Source of the DNA: Prevotella sp.
GTDB taxonomy: Bacteria; Bacteroidota; Bacteroidia; Bacteroidales; Bacteroidaceae
Length of the DNA stretch: 34,850 nt
Reading direction: 5' to 3'
Assembly: GCA_017443345.1 (NCBI GenBank)
Contig: JAFSNR010000166.1
Location: 1 to 34,850, forward strand
Each line of letters starts with the position of its first letter. Position 1 is the stretch's first letter. The notes below the pieces were generated by a model. It was not told the origin of the DNA. It saw only the letters and a program-made list of their open reading frames with translations, and ran no database searches. The position numbers and the translations under genes are program-made. This document shows positions 23,501 to 29,893 of the stretch, piece after piece.

Positions 23501-24849
23501 GCTCCTTTCGGCGTGGGATTCAGCTTGTTGAGCCATGCCTTCTGCTCAGGGGTGCTATATTCCAGCTCACGGATCTGCTGGGCGGTTGTCATCGAATGAA
23601 GGATGGCGCCGTAGCTTGCAGCCAACTGTTCGATGAAGGCATCCGAGTAGTCACCACTGCTGTAGCCTAACTTGAGCGCATAGCCCTCTGCTTCCTCAAA
23701 GAGCTCTGCACAGAGCTTCCAGCCGGGTATCGGCTGACGCAGGTCGCTATGCATCGTTCTCTTGTCGTTTACTTGTACTGAGCCTGTCGAAGTATCGTTA
23801 AGGTCAAGGTTCATGTCGATGACCTCGCCCAGACGCTTTCCCTGGTAGGCAAACAATACCTGGTTGCTCAGTCCCAGGTCGAGCAGGGCGTCGGCATAGG
23901 AATAACACTGATAGCGCTTCAGCTGTTCTTTCTGCTCTGTCAGCATGGTGAAGAGTTCACCCAGAGGCATGTCGCCCTTCGTCTGCACAAAGACGGGCTG
24001 AGTATGTATCATCATCGTGATCGTGTTCTCGGTGCGCTGGTCGGTGCGTCCCGAGTGTATCGTGCAGTAGGATGCCTTGTCCTCTGCGCTATAGGTGGCC
24101 AGCAGCTGTGCCCAGGCTGCCTGCATGACAATGCTCTCCTTTGTAGCCCAGCGCTCCGTGATGGTTCTTACTTCCTCTTTCGTCACGTTCAGCGGGAAGC
24201 ATACGACGCGCGGCGTGGGGGGCGCCGTAGCATCCAGTGTCATCTCTGGCATGGGCAGCGAGTCGGTCTCCGCCGCATCGCAGAAGGTGCGGGCATACCA
24301 TTCCTTGGCTTCGTCCATCAGGGCCTTGTCGGCACGCTGTTGCTCTTCCGCCTCGGCAATGGCGGCTCCGTCCATCTGCTCGCCAAGGGCCTTCTCACCC
24401 TTGTAACAGCGTTCTATCTCATGCACGAACACCATGATGGAATAGCCATCTGCTATCAGGTGGTGGAAGTCCAGATAGAAATAGCACTCGCCCTTTGCTG
24501 TCTGGTAAAGCTCACAGCGATAAAGACGTTCGTCTGTCACCTCCATCGTACGGGCAAAAGTAGTCTTCACCTCGTCGATAGCACCAATCTGGCACAGGGG
24601 TACACACTGCTCCATCGCAGGGAAGCTACCACTCTCCATCTGCGGTTGGCCGTCGTTATCCATGACGACGTGCGAGGCCAGATAGGGATGTGCACAGAGC
24701 GCATCCCAGACCGCCTGTTGCAACCGCTTCATATCGGTGCCTTGGGGAAGGGTAAACAGGAAGGGTATCTGATAGTTCTTGACGTTACCGTCTGCAGCCA
24801 TGCTGGCGTAGTACACACCAAGCTGACTCTTGCTGAATGAAGATATCAT
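17581..24849 (-). CDS. dimodular NRPS, C-A-T-C-A-T-R, reductive release
   Basis: 2,422 residues, a cytoplasmic assembly line. C1 has an intact HHLIADG at about 127-133. A1 carries LLYTSGTTGTPKG at about 556-568 and ends NQNQKVNRRALP. T1 has GLTSIL at about 939 instead of the usual GGxS. C2 has HHLVCDG at about 1125. A2 has LLYTSGSTGNPKG at about 1597. T2 has DNFFEMGGTSLM at about 1966-1977. The terminal thioester reductase starts GATGYLG at about 2057 with YIHSK at about 2219. There is no thioesterase, so an NADPH-dependent reductase should release a dipeptide aldehyde, which can cyclise to a pyrazinone. The leading C domain suggests N-acylation. Tentative specificity residues are D-A-H-F-G-G-A-C-Y (A1) and D-A-M-F-S-G-G-I-F (A2). 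It starts 30 bp after the NSS transporter. Five in-frame low-complexity insertions lie in loops. No phosphopantetheinyl transferase is nearby. Confidence 0.95.
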   Translation of the reverse strand: MISSFSKSQLGVYYASMAADGNVKNYQIPFLFTLPQGTDMKRLQQAVWDALCAHPYLASHVVMDNDGQPQMESGSFPAMEQCVPLCQIGAIDEVKTTFARTMEVTDERLYRCELYQTAKGECYFYLDFHHLIADGYSIMVFVHEIERCYKGEKALGEQMDGAAIAEAEEQQRADKALMDEAKEWYARTFCDAAETDSLPMPEMTLDATAPPTPRVVCFPLNVTKEEVRTITERWATKESIVMQAAWAQLLATYSAEDKASYCTIHSGRTDQRTENTITMMIHTQPVFVQTKGDMPLGELFTMLTEQKEQLKRYQCYSYADALLDLGLSNQVLFAYQGKRLGEVIDMNLDLNDTSTGSVQVNDKRTMHSDLRQPIPGWKLCAELFEEAEGYALKLGYSSGDYSDAFIEQLAASYGAILHSMTTAQQIRELEYSTPEQKAWLNKLNPTPKGAEGLPTLIERFKQHVAERPNDIFVVAGDTRLTFAEVDKLTDTIDPAYTVRCGERVVGFSVPRDEKMVLAPLAIAKAGLTQLPLDSSYPEERLEFMKKDASAYDGKDALVLLYTSGTTGTPKGVILSEENFRIFTDFHVKHTGLKAGSRYATYAGYGFDAYQHDLWACVWAGATIYIIQDDIRFNLEALYEYICKEGITHCFMTTQMATQMAINYPNIPGLEYLGTGGEKLMSLNPPSYALLNAYGPTETTCYVCSHYVDKNEPNIPIGKPNDHVELHIVNRFGKQVPWGASGELIIAGPQVGIGYLNQPEKTAAAFVGWNGKRVYRTGDIVRYRENGDIEFVGRKDGQVKIRGFRIELKEVEAVIRQFPGIKDATVQAFDYPTGGKYIAAYIVSDEQIDVKAMNSFIMDQKPPYMVPAATMQIDAIPLNQNQKVNRRALPEPVFGAAEETETESAAPLNILEQQLKEIVTEVLNTDSFGITTDLRYVGLTSILAIKLATQIYKRFGVQLDAQLLTKGANIQTIENAILEAFLSGGAASVTSTTSATSTTSLPMSAPLAYAQTGVYFDCMKNPTSTLYNTPVCLTFPAETDVEALKKAAVQAVENHPALFVQFTTNETGVVQVMGDRETPVEVEDYTMSEEEALAFRHGFVRPFNLGKDRLFRLATIRTEKALYLYSDIHHLVCDGYSYDLFIHEICDLMDGKEIEPEMCSYHQFVAEQKAAEQSKAFAEAAEFFKQRLGEVEEVTELAPDLTNPRPQGENGRVWAPIVWDDAEQLAKQQGVKPSAVLLSAVFYSLARFSGNDQVCITTISNGRNNLKVANTMGMFVNTLALSSKIDNQSVQEFLHESADTFEQTLAHENYPFARVAADFGLKADIMFAYQIGVLSDYRVGGKKVLADETMELNVPKFKIAFYITEVEDVPSVAIEYDNGQYSEAMMQSLAQSVSNAVSAFAAAADKPLRSISLTDNAGISLLDSFNETAVDYDNTQTIISLFRRQVAETPDNLAVVYHDVRLTYKEVDERTDAIAALIQSTLNSQLSARRSATLDPSRTLNSEPVVSILIGRSEWMVLASLGVLKAGCAYQPLDPSYPTERLNFMMQDADAKLLIAEEALLEKVSEYQGPVLLTKDLRNIEMSKCRNVEIKPEDLFILLYTSGSTGNPKGCQLEHRNLVAFCHWFQRYYGLKPGDKVAAYASYGFDACMMDMYPALTSGAAVVIVGDDIRLNLPDLNAYFNEEGVTHSFMTTQVGCQFAMNCDNHSLRHLSVGGEKILPLTPPTAYQLHNGYGPTECTIFTTTYALKEFEQNAPIGKPLDNLQLFIVDKDMNRLPLGAAGEMLVSGPQVSRGYLNLPEKTADTYIQWNGKRCYRTGDVVRYLSDGNIQFVGRRDGQVKIRGFRIELKEVESVIREFPGIGDATVQAFDYPNGGKFIAAYVVSDQQIDIQALNAFIRDRKPPYMVPAATMQIPSIPLNQNQKVNRRALPAPQIQVEEHDYVAPVGDVETLFCDIFAGVLSLDKVGATDNFFEMGGTSLMVTKVIIEADKAGHHVAYGDVFDHPSPRLLAQFVGGAAPENEVDTEIENFDYSGIDAILQHNNIETFLKGERQQLGHVLLAGATGYLGIHVLRELIDSDATTITCVVRGKDQASAEHRLKNLMFYYFERSFKELFGSRIFVVNGDVTQDFTEIVNCKSSNRKSIDTVFNCAANVKHFSKGTDIEDVNIGGAQRCVEFCLKTGARLVHISTTSVGEVWIVRNDGEQVPMLDERKLWFGQFLDNRYIHSKFLAERLVLDAVAHHGLSGKVMRVGNLAPRSYDGEFQANFNSNSYMGRLKVFHTLGCCPYDSYDEHTEMSPINETAKAVVLLASTPKECNVFQPFNNHTELLGDVLLLMDKVGREMRFVETDEFQQAIELAGQDPEKAKLLSAMLAYQDVTHGKKAAVIERDNRYTCSVLHRLGFHWSDTSSEYIVQMLRQIAAFGFFE
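18429..18470. repeat. in-frame repeat in the NRPS reductase domain
   Basis: The words ATTTACGATTTGACGATTT and ACAATTTACGATTT encode EIVNCKSSNRKSID just before the conserved VFNCAANV. The same vocabulary appears in the rhamnosidase insertion near 5041. Confidence 0.65.
20083..20122. repeat. in-frame tandem repeat in NRPS A2
   Basis: The word TTTCGACA is repeated about four times (TTTCGACATTTCGACATTTC and onward), encoding NIEMSKCRNVEI immediately before the A3 core motif. Confidence 0.75.
20345..20418. repeat. in-frame repeat in NRPS A2 N-terminal region
   Basis: GAGAGTTGAGAGTTGAGAGT and a GC-rich piece (AAGCGTCGCAGAGCGCCGAG) encode about 24 residues (STLNSQLSARRSATLDPS and on) between the helix AIAALI and the conserved VVSILIGRS strand. 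Confidence 0.75.
21855..21895. repeat. ACTAGT-type repeat in the T1-C2 linker of the NRPS
   Basis: Repeats of (G)TACTAGTA and (G)CACTAGTT encode SVTSTTSATSTTS between the first carrier domain and the second condensation domain. Confidence 0.75.
23771..23803. repeat. CTGAGCCTGTCGAAG-type repeat in NRPS C1
   Basis: ACTTGTACTGAGCCTGTCGA followed by AGTATCG encodes DTSTGSVQV within a C1 loop that is shorter in C2. The core (complement CTTCGACAGGCTCAG) is a dispersed repeat known from many bacterial genomes. Confidence 0.65.
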
Positions 24850-24879
24850 ATATTAAAGATTTTTAGTTCATGGTAGGAG

Positions 24880-26211
24880 TTATATGATATGAATGGAGTC
24901 GAGGAAAATGATAAGAATGGCTATGGGCACGAGCCAACGCAGTACCACCAGATACAAGAATGACCACACACGTGAACCCTGATACCTCGCTTTGGGAACG
25001 AACCATCCTGAGAACAAGGCCGTTCCCAGTGCACCGACTGGTATCAGGATGTTGGTGGATAAGGCATTAGAGGAAATAAACAGGTTCTGCCCCATTACAG
25101 TGAGCCAGTCGGCATGGCCCGTCATCGACAGGATGCACAGCATATTGGCAACCACCAGTATCAATGCTGTCACGATAGCGCTCTGATGACGACTCAGCGG
25201 TCTCTTTGTCGTCGAAGTGGCTTCACAGATAAAAGCAATCACCACCTCCATCAGGGAGATGGTAGATGTAAGGGCTGCAACACACATTAGGCCAAAGAAC
25301 GTCACGCTGGTCAGCACCGGACTGAACATATGCTGGAAGACGGCCGGCAACGTGACGAATGTCAGTTCGGGGCCTTCAGAGGGGCTGAAACCGTAGGCGA
25401 ATACTGCGGGGAAGATGATCATACCCGACAGTAATGACACAATGATGACGAGCACAATCATCTGTAGCGACGTGGAAGCGACATCCTGATCCTTAGGCAT
25501 ATAGCCGCCATACGTGATGAGAATACCCATGCCTACGGATAAGGTGAAGAAGCTGAGTCCCATCGCCTGCAAGATGACCTTCGAAGTGATTTTCGAGAAG
25601 TCTGGCATAAACAAATACCGTAATCCGTCAGTGCCGCCGTCCAAGGAAAGCATGTGGGCGACCATGACGATTAAGAACAGGAACAAGATGGGCATGAGAA
25701 TCTTGCTCAGGCGCTCTATACCCTTGTTGACATCGAACCACAATACCGATGCCGTCAGCACAATGGCAATGATGGCATAGATGGCCATCTGCAGCGCATT
25801 ACCCTCAAACGCACTGAAATGGGCTCTCAGCGCTGCGGCATCCATTCCTGCAAAGGTGTTCGTAGCTGCCTCAACCAAGTAGTAGAAGCACCATCCCGAG
25901 ACTAGGAAATAGAAACTCATAATGACAATCACAGACACCAGAAACACCCATGAGAGCCACTGCCACCGGTTGGTGCCGGTCAATGCACGGAATGCACCGT
26001 ATGCGCTCCTGCCTGACAGCTTGCCAATCAGGAACTCGTTCATCACCAAGGGCAATCCGAACACCAGCGAACAGACAATATACAGGATGATGAACGCCCC
26101 GCCGCCATTTTCTCCCACAACGTATGGGAACTTCCAAATACTGCCCAGTCCTACGGCACTGCCTGCTGCCGCCAGCAGCACCCCTATTTTCGATGAGAAA
26201 GACTTCTCCAT
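24880..26211 (-). CDS. sodium-dependent NSS (LeuT-fold) transporter
   Basis: 443 residues with about 11 hydrophobic segments. The first helix carries GSAVGLGSIWKFPYVVGENGG, the sodium- and substrate-binding signature of the neurotransmitter:sodium symporter family, which imports amino acids or amines with Na+. The length suits bacterial 11-helix members. It lies 36 bp after the STAS gene and 30 bp before the NRPS gene in one minus-strand run, so it probably supplies or retrieves an amino acid used by, or related to the product of, the NRPS. The substrate cannot be read from sequence. Export is an alternative but is not typical of the family. Confidence 0.9.
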   Translation of the reverse strand: MEKSFSSKIGVLLAAAGSAVGLGSIWKFPYVVGENGGGAFIILYIVCSLVFGLPLVMNEFLIGKLSGRSAYGAFRALTGTNRWQWLSWVFLVSVIVIMSFYFLVSGWCFYYLVEAATNTFAGMDAAALRAHFSAFEGNALQMAIYAIIAIVLTASVLWFDVNKGIERLSKILMPILFLFLIVMVAHMLSLDGGTDGLRYLFMPDFSKITSKVILQAMGLSFFTLSVGMGILITYGGYMPKDQDVASTSLQMIVLVIIVSLLSGMIIFPAVFAYGFSPSEGPELTFVTLPAVFQHMFSPVLTSVTFFGLMCVAALTSTISLMEVVIAFICEATSTTKRPLSRHQSAIVTALILVVANMLCILSMTGHADWLTVMGQNLFISSNALSTNILIPVGALGTALFSGWFVPKARYQGSRVWSFLYLVVLRWLVPIAILIIFLDSIHII

Positions 26212-26247
26212 AATAATCTCTTGGCTTTTAGTGATGGTGCGCTTCGC

Positions 26248-26550
26248 TTATTCGAACTCGAAGAGGCTGATGAATCCCGTCAGTTTGAAAACATTCTTGA
26301 TGTCGTCGTTAACACCCTTCATCACCACCTTGCTGCCACTGGCCTTGGCTCCTTTCAGGATGCTCAGCAGAATACGCAGACCGCTGGATGCAATATATTC
26401 CAGCTTCGTGCAGTCTATAATGACATCCTTGCCTTCGCTTTGGTACAGCGGCTTCAGCACCTCCTCGACCTCGATAGCCGCAGCGGTATCCATTTCTCCT
26501 TCTAACGTAGCAACATACTTGCCGTCGATTTCTTCAATTGTTGTTTTCAT
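26248..26550 (-). CDS. STAS-domain anti-sigma-factor antagonist (RsbV/SpoIIAA type)
   Basis: 100 residues from ATG at 26550; a TTG start six bases earlier is less likely. The whole protein is a STAS domain: VATLEGEMDTAAAIEVEEVL, DVIIDCTKLEYIASSGLRIL and a final helix. Ser55-Ser56 in YIASSGLR matches the phosphorylated serine of SpoIIAA/RsbV. In partner-switching, the unphosphorylated form binds the anti-sigma kinase and a SpoIIE-type phosphatase regenerates it. The phosphatase/kinase fusion ends only 2 bp before this ATG, so both halves of the switch are coupled. No sigma factor is encoded nearby, so the downstream target is unknown. Confidence 0.9.
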   Translation of the reverse strand: MKTTIEEIDGKYVATLEGEMDTAAAIEVEEVLKPLYQSEGKDVIIDCTKLEYIASSGLRILLSILKGAKASGSKVVMKGVNDDIKNVFKLTGFISLFEFE

Positions 26551-26552
26551 AA

Positions 26553-28751
26553 TCAATTTTTATTTAAAGTTTTTATTAATGTCAATATATTCTTTCCGTC
26601 TTCACGTTCGTAGTTGATAGAGTCCATGAGTTCACGGACCAGAAGGATACCAAGACCGCCGATCTGCCGGTCTTCAACAGAAAGCGTGGTGTCGGTCTTG
26701 TCCTGCTTTGTGGGATCAAAGGGAACGCCTGCGTCAATAATCTGGAAGCGCAGGATATGGCCGTCAGACATCATCTTAATCGTGATGTCGCCGTCAGTGC
26801 CTACCGGATAGGCATAGTCTATCACATTCACCACGGCCTCCTCGACAGCAAGCCGCAACTGGCGGACCAGCGATGCATCGATGTCCAGCTTCGCGAGGGC
26901 CGATTTTATGAAACTGCTGAAGCGTGTCACTTCGTGGACATCATTCTTTAGCACGAGCGTTTCCGCCAGCGTGCTTTCAAACTGCTTGGGCGTATATCGG
27001 ATCGCCAGCATCGTCAAGTCGTCGCTCTGCTCGGCATCCTTCACGAAACCATTGACAGACTGGGTTATCTTCTCCAAAATCTCCTTGGGACCGTTATCGG
27101 CGCAGGTGTTGAGCATTGCCTGTACGCGCTCCAACCCAAACAGTTTGTGCTCCACATTCTTCGCCTCCGTCAGTCCGTCGGTATAGAGGAATATGGTGCT
27201 GTCTGGCTGTATAGATATCTCCTGAACGGTATATTTCGTATCCTCGAACACACCGACGGGCAAATGGGGATTTACGGACAGTGCGGTAGCAAATTCTTCA
27301 TTCTTCATTCTTAATTCTTCATTCATAATGAATGGCGCATCATGCCCCGCATCGCAATAGCGCAGACGTCCTGTGGGCAGATCAAGCACACCGACAAACA
27401 TCGTGATAAACATATTCGTGTCGTTGCCCTGACAGGAGACCTCGTTGATAGCTTCCATGATATGGGCTGGATTGCTATCGTGGGCAGAAGCCGAACGGAA
27501 CAGCCCATGCGTGACTGCCATCAGCATGGCCGAAGGCGCACCCTTGCCACTGACATCGCCAATGCAGAAGAACAGTTTCTCATCTCGTATAAAGTAATCA
27601 TAGAGATCACCGCCCACCTCACGGGCAGGAACCAGCGAACCCCAGACGTCCACATCATCACGGTGCAGATGATGTTCGGGCAGCATACTCTGCTGTATCT
27701 GACTGGCCACACGCAGCTCCCCGCCTATGCGTTCTTTCTCGGCATTGATCCTCCGCAGACGCTCCAGATTGCGGGAACTGCGCCAGACGATGAACCCAAC
27801 AATAAGCAGCCCTATCATCACCGGCAGCAGCAAGAAGAAGCGAATCCTGCGCAGTTTGCCGAACACGTCATTGTCGTCCAGGATATTGATAAGCACCCAG
27901 TCGGTCTTTCCGCCTATGGGGGCATAGAACACATGTTTCTTGCCACCATCTTCGTCCTCCGCCGTGAAGTAGCCTTCCTTGTCGCTATCGGTTTTCAATA
28001 TCCTGGCTGTCTCCTTGAACATCGGGCTGTCCTCACCTCCCAGCAGATTGTAGCTGCCTGTAGTTATAAACCGCTGGGTTGATTTATAGACCTTGTCCTC
28101 GTTGACGACATCGTCCAGCCAGCCGATCGAAATGTCGGCAATGACAACAGCCACTGTCCTCCCGTCGTCATCGTGTACCGGCACGCTGTAGGTGGTCACC
28201 TCAACCCGCGAGCCGTCAACATCCATGTATGGCTCGCTCCAGATACAACTGTCTGTAGCCATCGGTACGGTGTAGAACTCCGACTTGGTGTAATCATGGT
28301 TGGCTGACCCCACTTGCTTGCTTTCTATGCTGCCGTCAGCCTTGCGCAGTGTAACGGGTTCAAACCATCGTCCCTTCTCGGGATAATAGTTGGGAACGAA
28401 GGCGATGGCGCTTCCCGTGATTACGGGATTATCCTTCACCAACATTTCCGTGATCTCAAACATCCAGTCGGCTTCTTCCAGGTCTCGGCCCACCACCCAC
28501 GACATATTATCGAGTGTCACCTCAATCTTGGCCAGTTTGTTTTGTATGCAGAGGTTGAGGGCATTCATTTCGCGTTGGATGATACGCTCCACATTCTGCT
28601 GTATAATGTCCTGAGCAGAGTAGTACAAGATGCCCGTCGTCACCTCCAGCAGCAATGCCGCCGCAACGATGACAGCGAGACTGGTGTTGCTCCGGATGAA
28701 CATCCTAAAATGCCCCCACCAACCTTTATCGGCAGATTCTTTTTTATTCAT
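26553..28751 (-). CDS. sensor SpoIIE-type phosphatase fused to an RsbW-like kinase domain
   Basis: 732 residues. TM1 at about 22-42 and TM2 at about 318-338 (FFLLLPVMIGLLIVGFIVW) flank a periplasmic Cache-like sensor domain (about 45-315: ITGSAIAFVPNYYPEKGRWF, SVPVHDDDGRTVAVVIADIS). After a linker helix comes a PP2C/SpoIIE phosphatase with metal ligands in REVGGDLYDYF and GDVSGKGAPSA (about 395), ending FLYTDGLTEAKN. The last about 120 residues form a GHKL kinase-like domain (RLAVEEAVVNVIDYAYP, DAGVPFDP, GGLGILLVRELMD). One protein thus senses an external ligand, dephosphorylates the STAS antagonist and may also phosphorylate it. Residues about 474-486 (MNEELRMKNEEF) are an in-frame repeat insertion. 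It leads the STAS-transporter-NRPS operon. Confidence 0.93.
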   Translation of the reverse strand: MNKKESADKGWWGHFRMFIRSNTSLAVIVAAALLLEVTTGILYYSAQDIIQQNVERIIQREMNALNLCIQNKLAKIEVTLDNMSWVVGRDLEEADWMFEITEMLVKDNPVITGSAIAFVPNYYPEKGRWFEPVTLRKADGSIESKQVGSANHDYTKSEFYTVPMATDSCIWSEPYMDVDGSRVEVTTYSVPVHDDDGRTVAVVIADISIGWLDDVVNEDKVYKSTQRFITTGSYNLLGGEDSPMFKETARILKTDSDKEGYFTAEDEDGGKKHVFYAPIGGKTDWVLINILDDNDVFGKLRRIRFFLLLPVMIGLLIVGFIVWRSSRNLERLRRINAEKERIGGELRVASQIQQSMLPEHHLHRDDVDVWGSLVPAREVGGDLYDYFIRDEKLFFCIGDVSGKGAPSAMLMAVTHGLFRSASAHDSNPAHIMEAINEVSCQGNDTNMFITMFVGVLDLPTGRLRYCDAGHDAPFIMNEELRMKNEEFATALSVNPHLPVGVFEDTKYTVQEISIQPDSTIFLYTDGLTEAKNVEHKLFGLERVQAMLNTCADNGPKEILEKITQSVNGFVKDAEQSDDLTMLAIRYTPKQFESTLAETLVLKNDVHEVTRFSSFIKSALAKLDIDASLVRQLRLAVEEAVVNVIDYAYPVGTDGDITIKMMSDGHILRFQIIDAGVPFDPTKQDKTDTTLSVEDRQIGGLGILLVRELMDSINYEREDGKNILTLIKTLNKN
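27292..27327. repeat. in-frame ATTCTTCATTC repeat in the phosphatase gene
   Basis: ATTCTTCATTCTTCATTC followed by TTAATTCTTCATTC encodes NEELRMKNEEF between the GHDAPFI motif and the LPVGVF motif of the phosphatase. Sequences reading NEELRMKNEEF are a familiar Bacteroidales repeat product. Confidence 0.75.
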
Positions 28752-28770
28752 GTCACTTAGAGTTCTGTAT

Positions 28771-28816
28771 CATTCAATACTTGTTGAAGTTATACTTCTT
28801 TCTCGGTTCCTCCTGC
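28771..28816 (-). repeat. 46-bp dispersed intergenic repeat, copy 2
   Basis: Matches 6576-6621 with one difference. It fills most of the 74-bp gap between the BRO/Fic gene's stop and the start of the phosphatase gene. No -7 box is visible in that gap. Confidence 0.75.
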
Positions 28817-28825
28817 CATCCATCT

Positions 28826-29701
28826 CTATTCTTCCTGCTCATAATAGTACGAGTAGTCGATTCCTTTCATGAAGATCTCGCGGTCATCAATCTTGTCGGT
28901 CATTGCCCCTTGGAGCAGAGCCTTGATGGCAGCAGAATCCGTAGTGCTTCTTCGCATGGCGGCCAGATATTCTTTCTTATCAATCTGGCTCCAGTCCACG
29001 CATAGCTTCAGGCGTTTCTTGAAAATCAAGTCCAGCCAAAGGCGCGTGCTTCGACCGTTGCCCTCCATGAAAGGATGGGCCACATTCATTTCCACATACT
29101 TGTTCACTATTTCATCGAACGTTGTTTCAGGCATCGTCTCTATCTGCTTCAGGTTCTGCATCAGATACTCTGCCCGGCAGAATAGCGTGCCGTCTTTCCA
29201 AATCGTCTTGGTTCGTATTTGTCCCGCAAAGTCGTAGAGGCCGCCAAACAAGTATGCATGAATTTGTTTCAGACACTCAATCGTCCCGGGGGTCATGCTA
29301 TCAAGCAGCCCACTCTCTATGAGTGTATAGGCCTTTTTCTTGCTTTGTCCGTCGATGCTGTTGTCGCTATAGGTGAACCACTCCAGGAACTTACGGGCGC
29401 GGTTGTTCGGATAGTTCTTCGCCAATGTCTGCACGCAGTCTGCATCCAACGCATCGGCAAAGCGTTGCTTGCCGTCGGGGGCTTGAAATTTGAAGTCGTG
29501 AGTAACGCTCACGAGTTGAACGCCCTCCGTGGTCAACTTCTTCTTCAGCCAGCGCCAATAGTTACCTGCCTTGATGTAGTCATCTTCATCGTTAATGGCC
29601 CGCACGACGTCCGTAGCCGAGAACCACCACTTGCTGTGTTCCTCGTCCCACACCGCCCGCACCTCGCGGTCATTGAAAAATCGTATCGATTTCTTAGTCA
29701 T
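28826..29701 (-). CDS. BRO-N / Fic domain fusion, putative AMP-transferase
   Basis: 291 residues. Residues about 5-110 look like a BRO/antirepressor N-terminal domain (FFNDREVRAVWDEEHSKWWFSATDVVRAINDEDDY, GKQRFADALDADCVQTLAK). Residues about 125-280 form a Fic domain with the catalytic HPFMEGNGRSTR at about 208-219, complete with His, Phe, Gly-Asn-Gly-Arg and the second Arg. Fic enzymes transfer AMP or related groups to proteins. No clear inhibitory (S/T)xxxE(G/N) helix was seen before the core, so regulation may come from the C-terminus (GIDYSYYYEQEE) or a partner. It lies 74 bp upstream of the phosphatase gene and could be co-transcribed with the NRPS operon. Confidence 0.85.
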   Translation of the reverse strand: MTKKSIRFFNDREVRAVWDEEHSKWWFSATDVVRAINDEDDYIKAGNYWRWLKKKLTTEGVQLVSVTHDFKFQAPDGKQRFADALDADCVQTLAKNYPNNRARKFLEWFTYSDNSIDGQSKKKAYTLIESGLLDSMTPGTIECLKQIHAYLFGGLYDFAGQIRTKTIWKDGTLFCRAEYLMQNLKQIETMPETTFDEIVNKYVEMNVAHPFMEGNGRSTRLWLDLIFKKRLKLCVDWSQIDKKEYLAAMRRSTTDSAAIKALLQGAMTDKIDDREIFMKGIDYSYYYEQEE

Positions 29702-29782
29702 ATCTCGTCTTACTTTTCTCTATAACGTTTTTATCTCGTTCCTTATTGTCACATCAGCCATCATCCCTCATACATCAGTCAT

Positions 29783-29813
29783 CATTAACCTTGAACCATT
29801 AACCATGAACCAT
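29783..29813. repeat. intergenic ATTAACC/TGAACC repeat
   Basis: CATTAACCTTGAACCATTAA and CCATGAACCATAA repeat short words like the intragenic insertions, but here between the two Fic genes. The 192-bp gap 29702-29893 shows nothing else clear. Confidence 0.5.
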
Positions 29814-29893
29814 AAATATTAGTATGGAAAACTCGGAAATGATATATCATTGTGTTGTTAATCCGTCGTAGCCATCTTTTTTGTTTTCGTTTA

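Noticed and set aside
18571-23670. Long plus-strand frames opposite the NRPS gene
   Set aside because: They are shadows of the NRPS frame with no recognisable domains.
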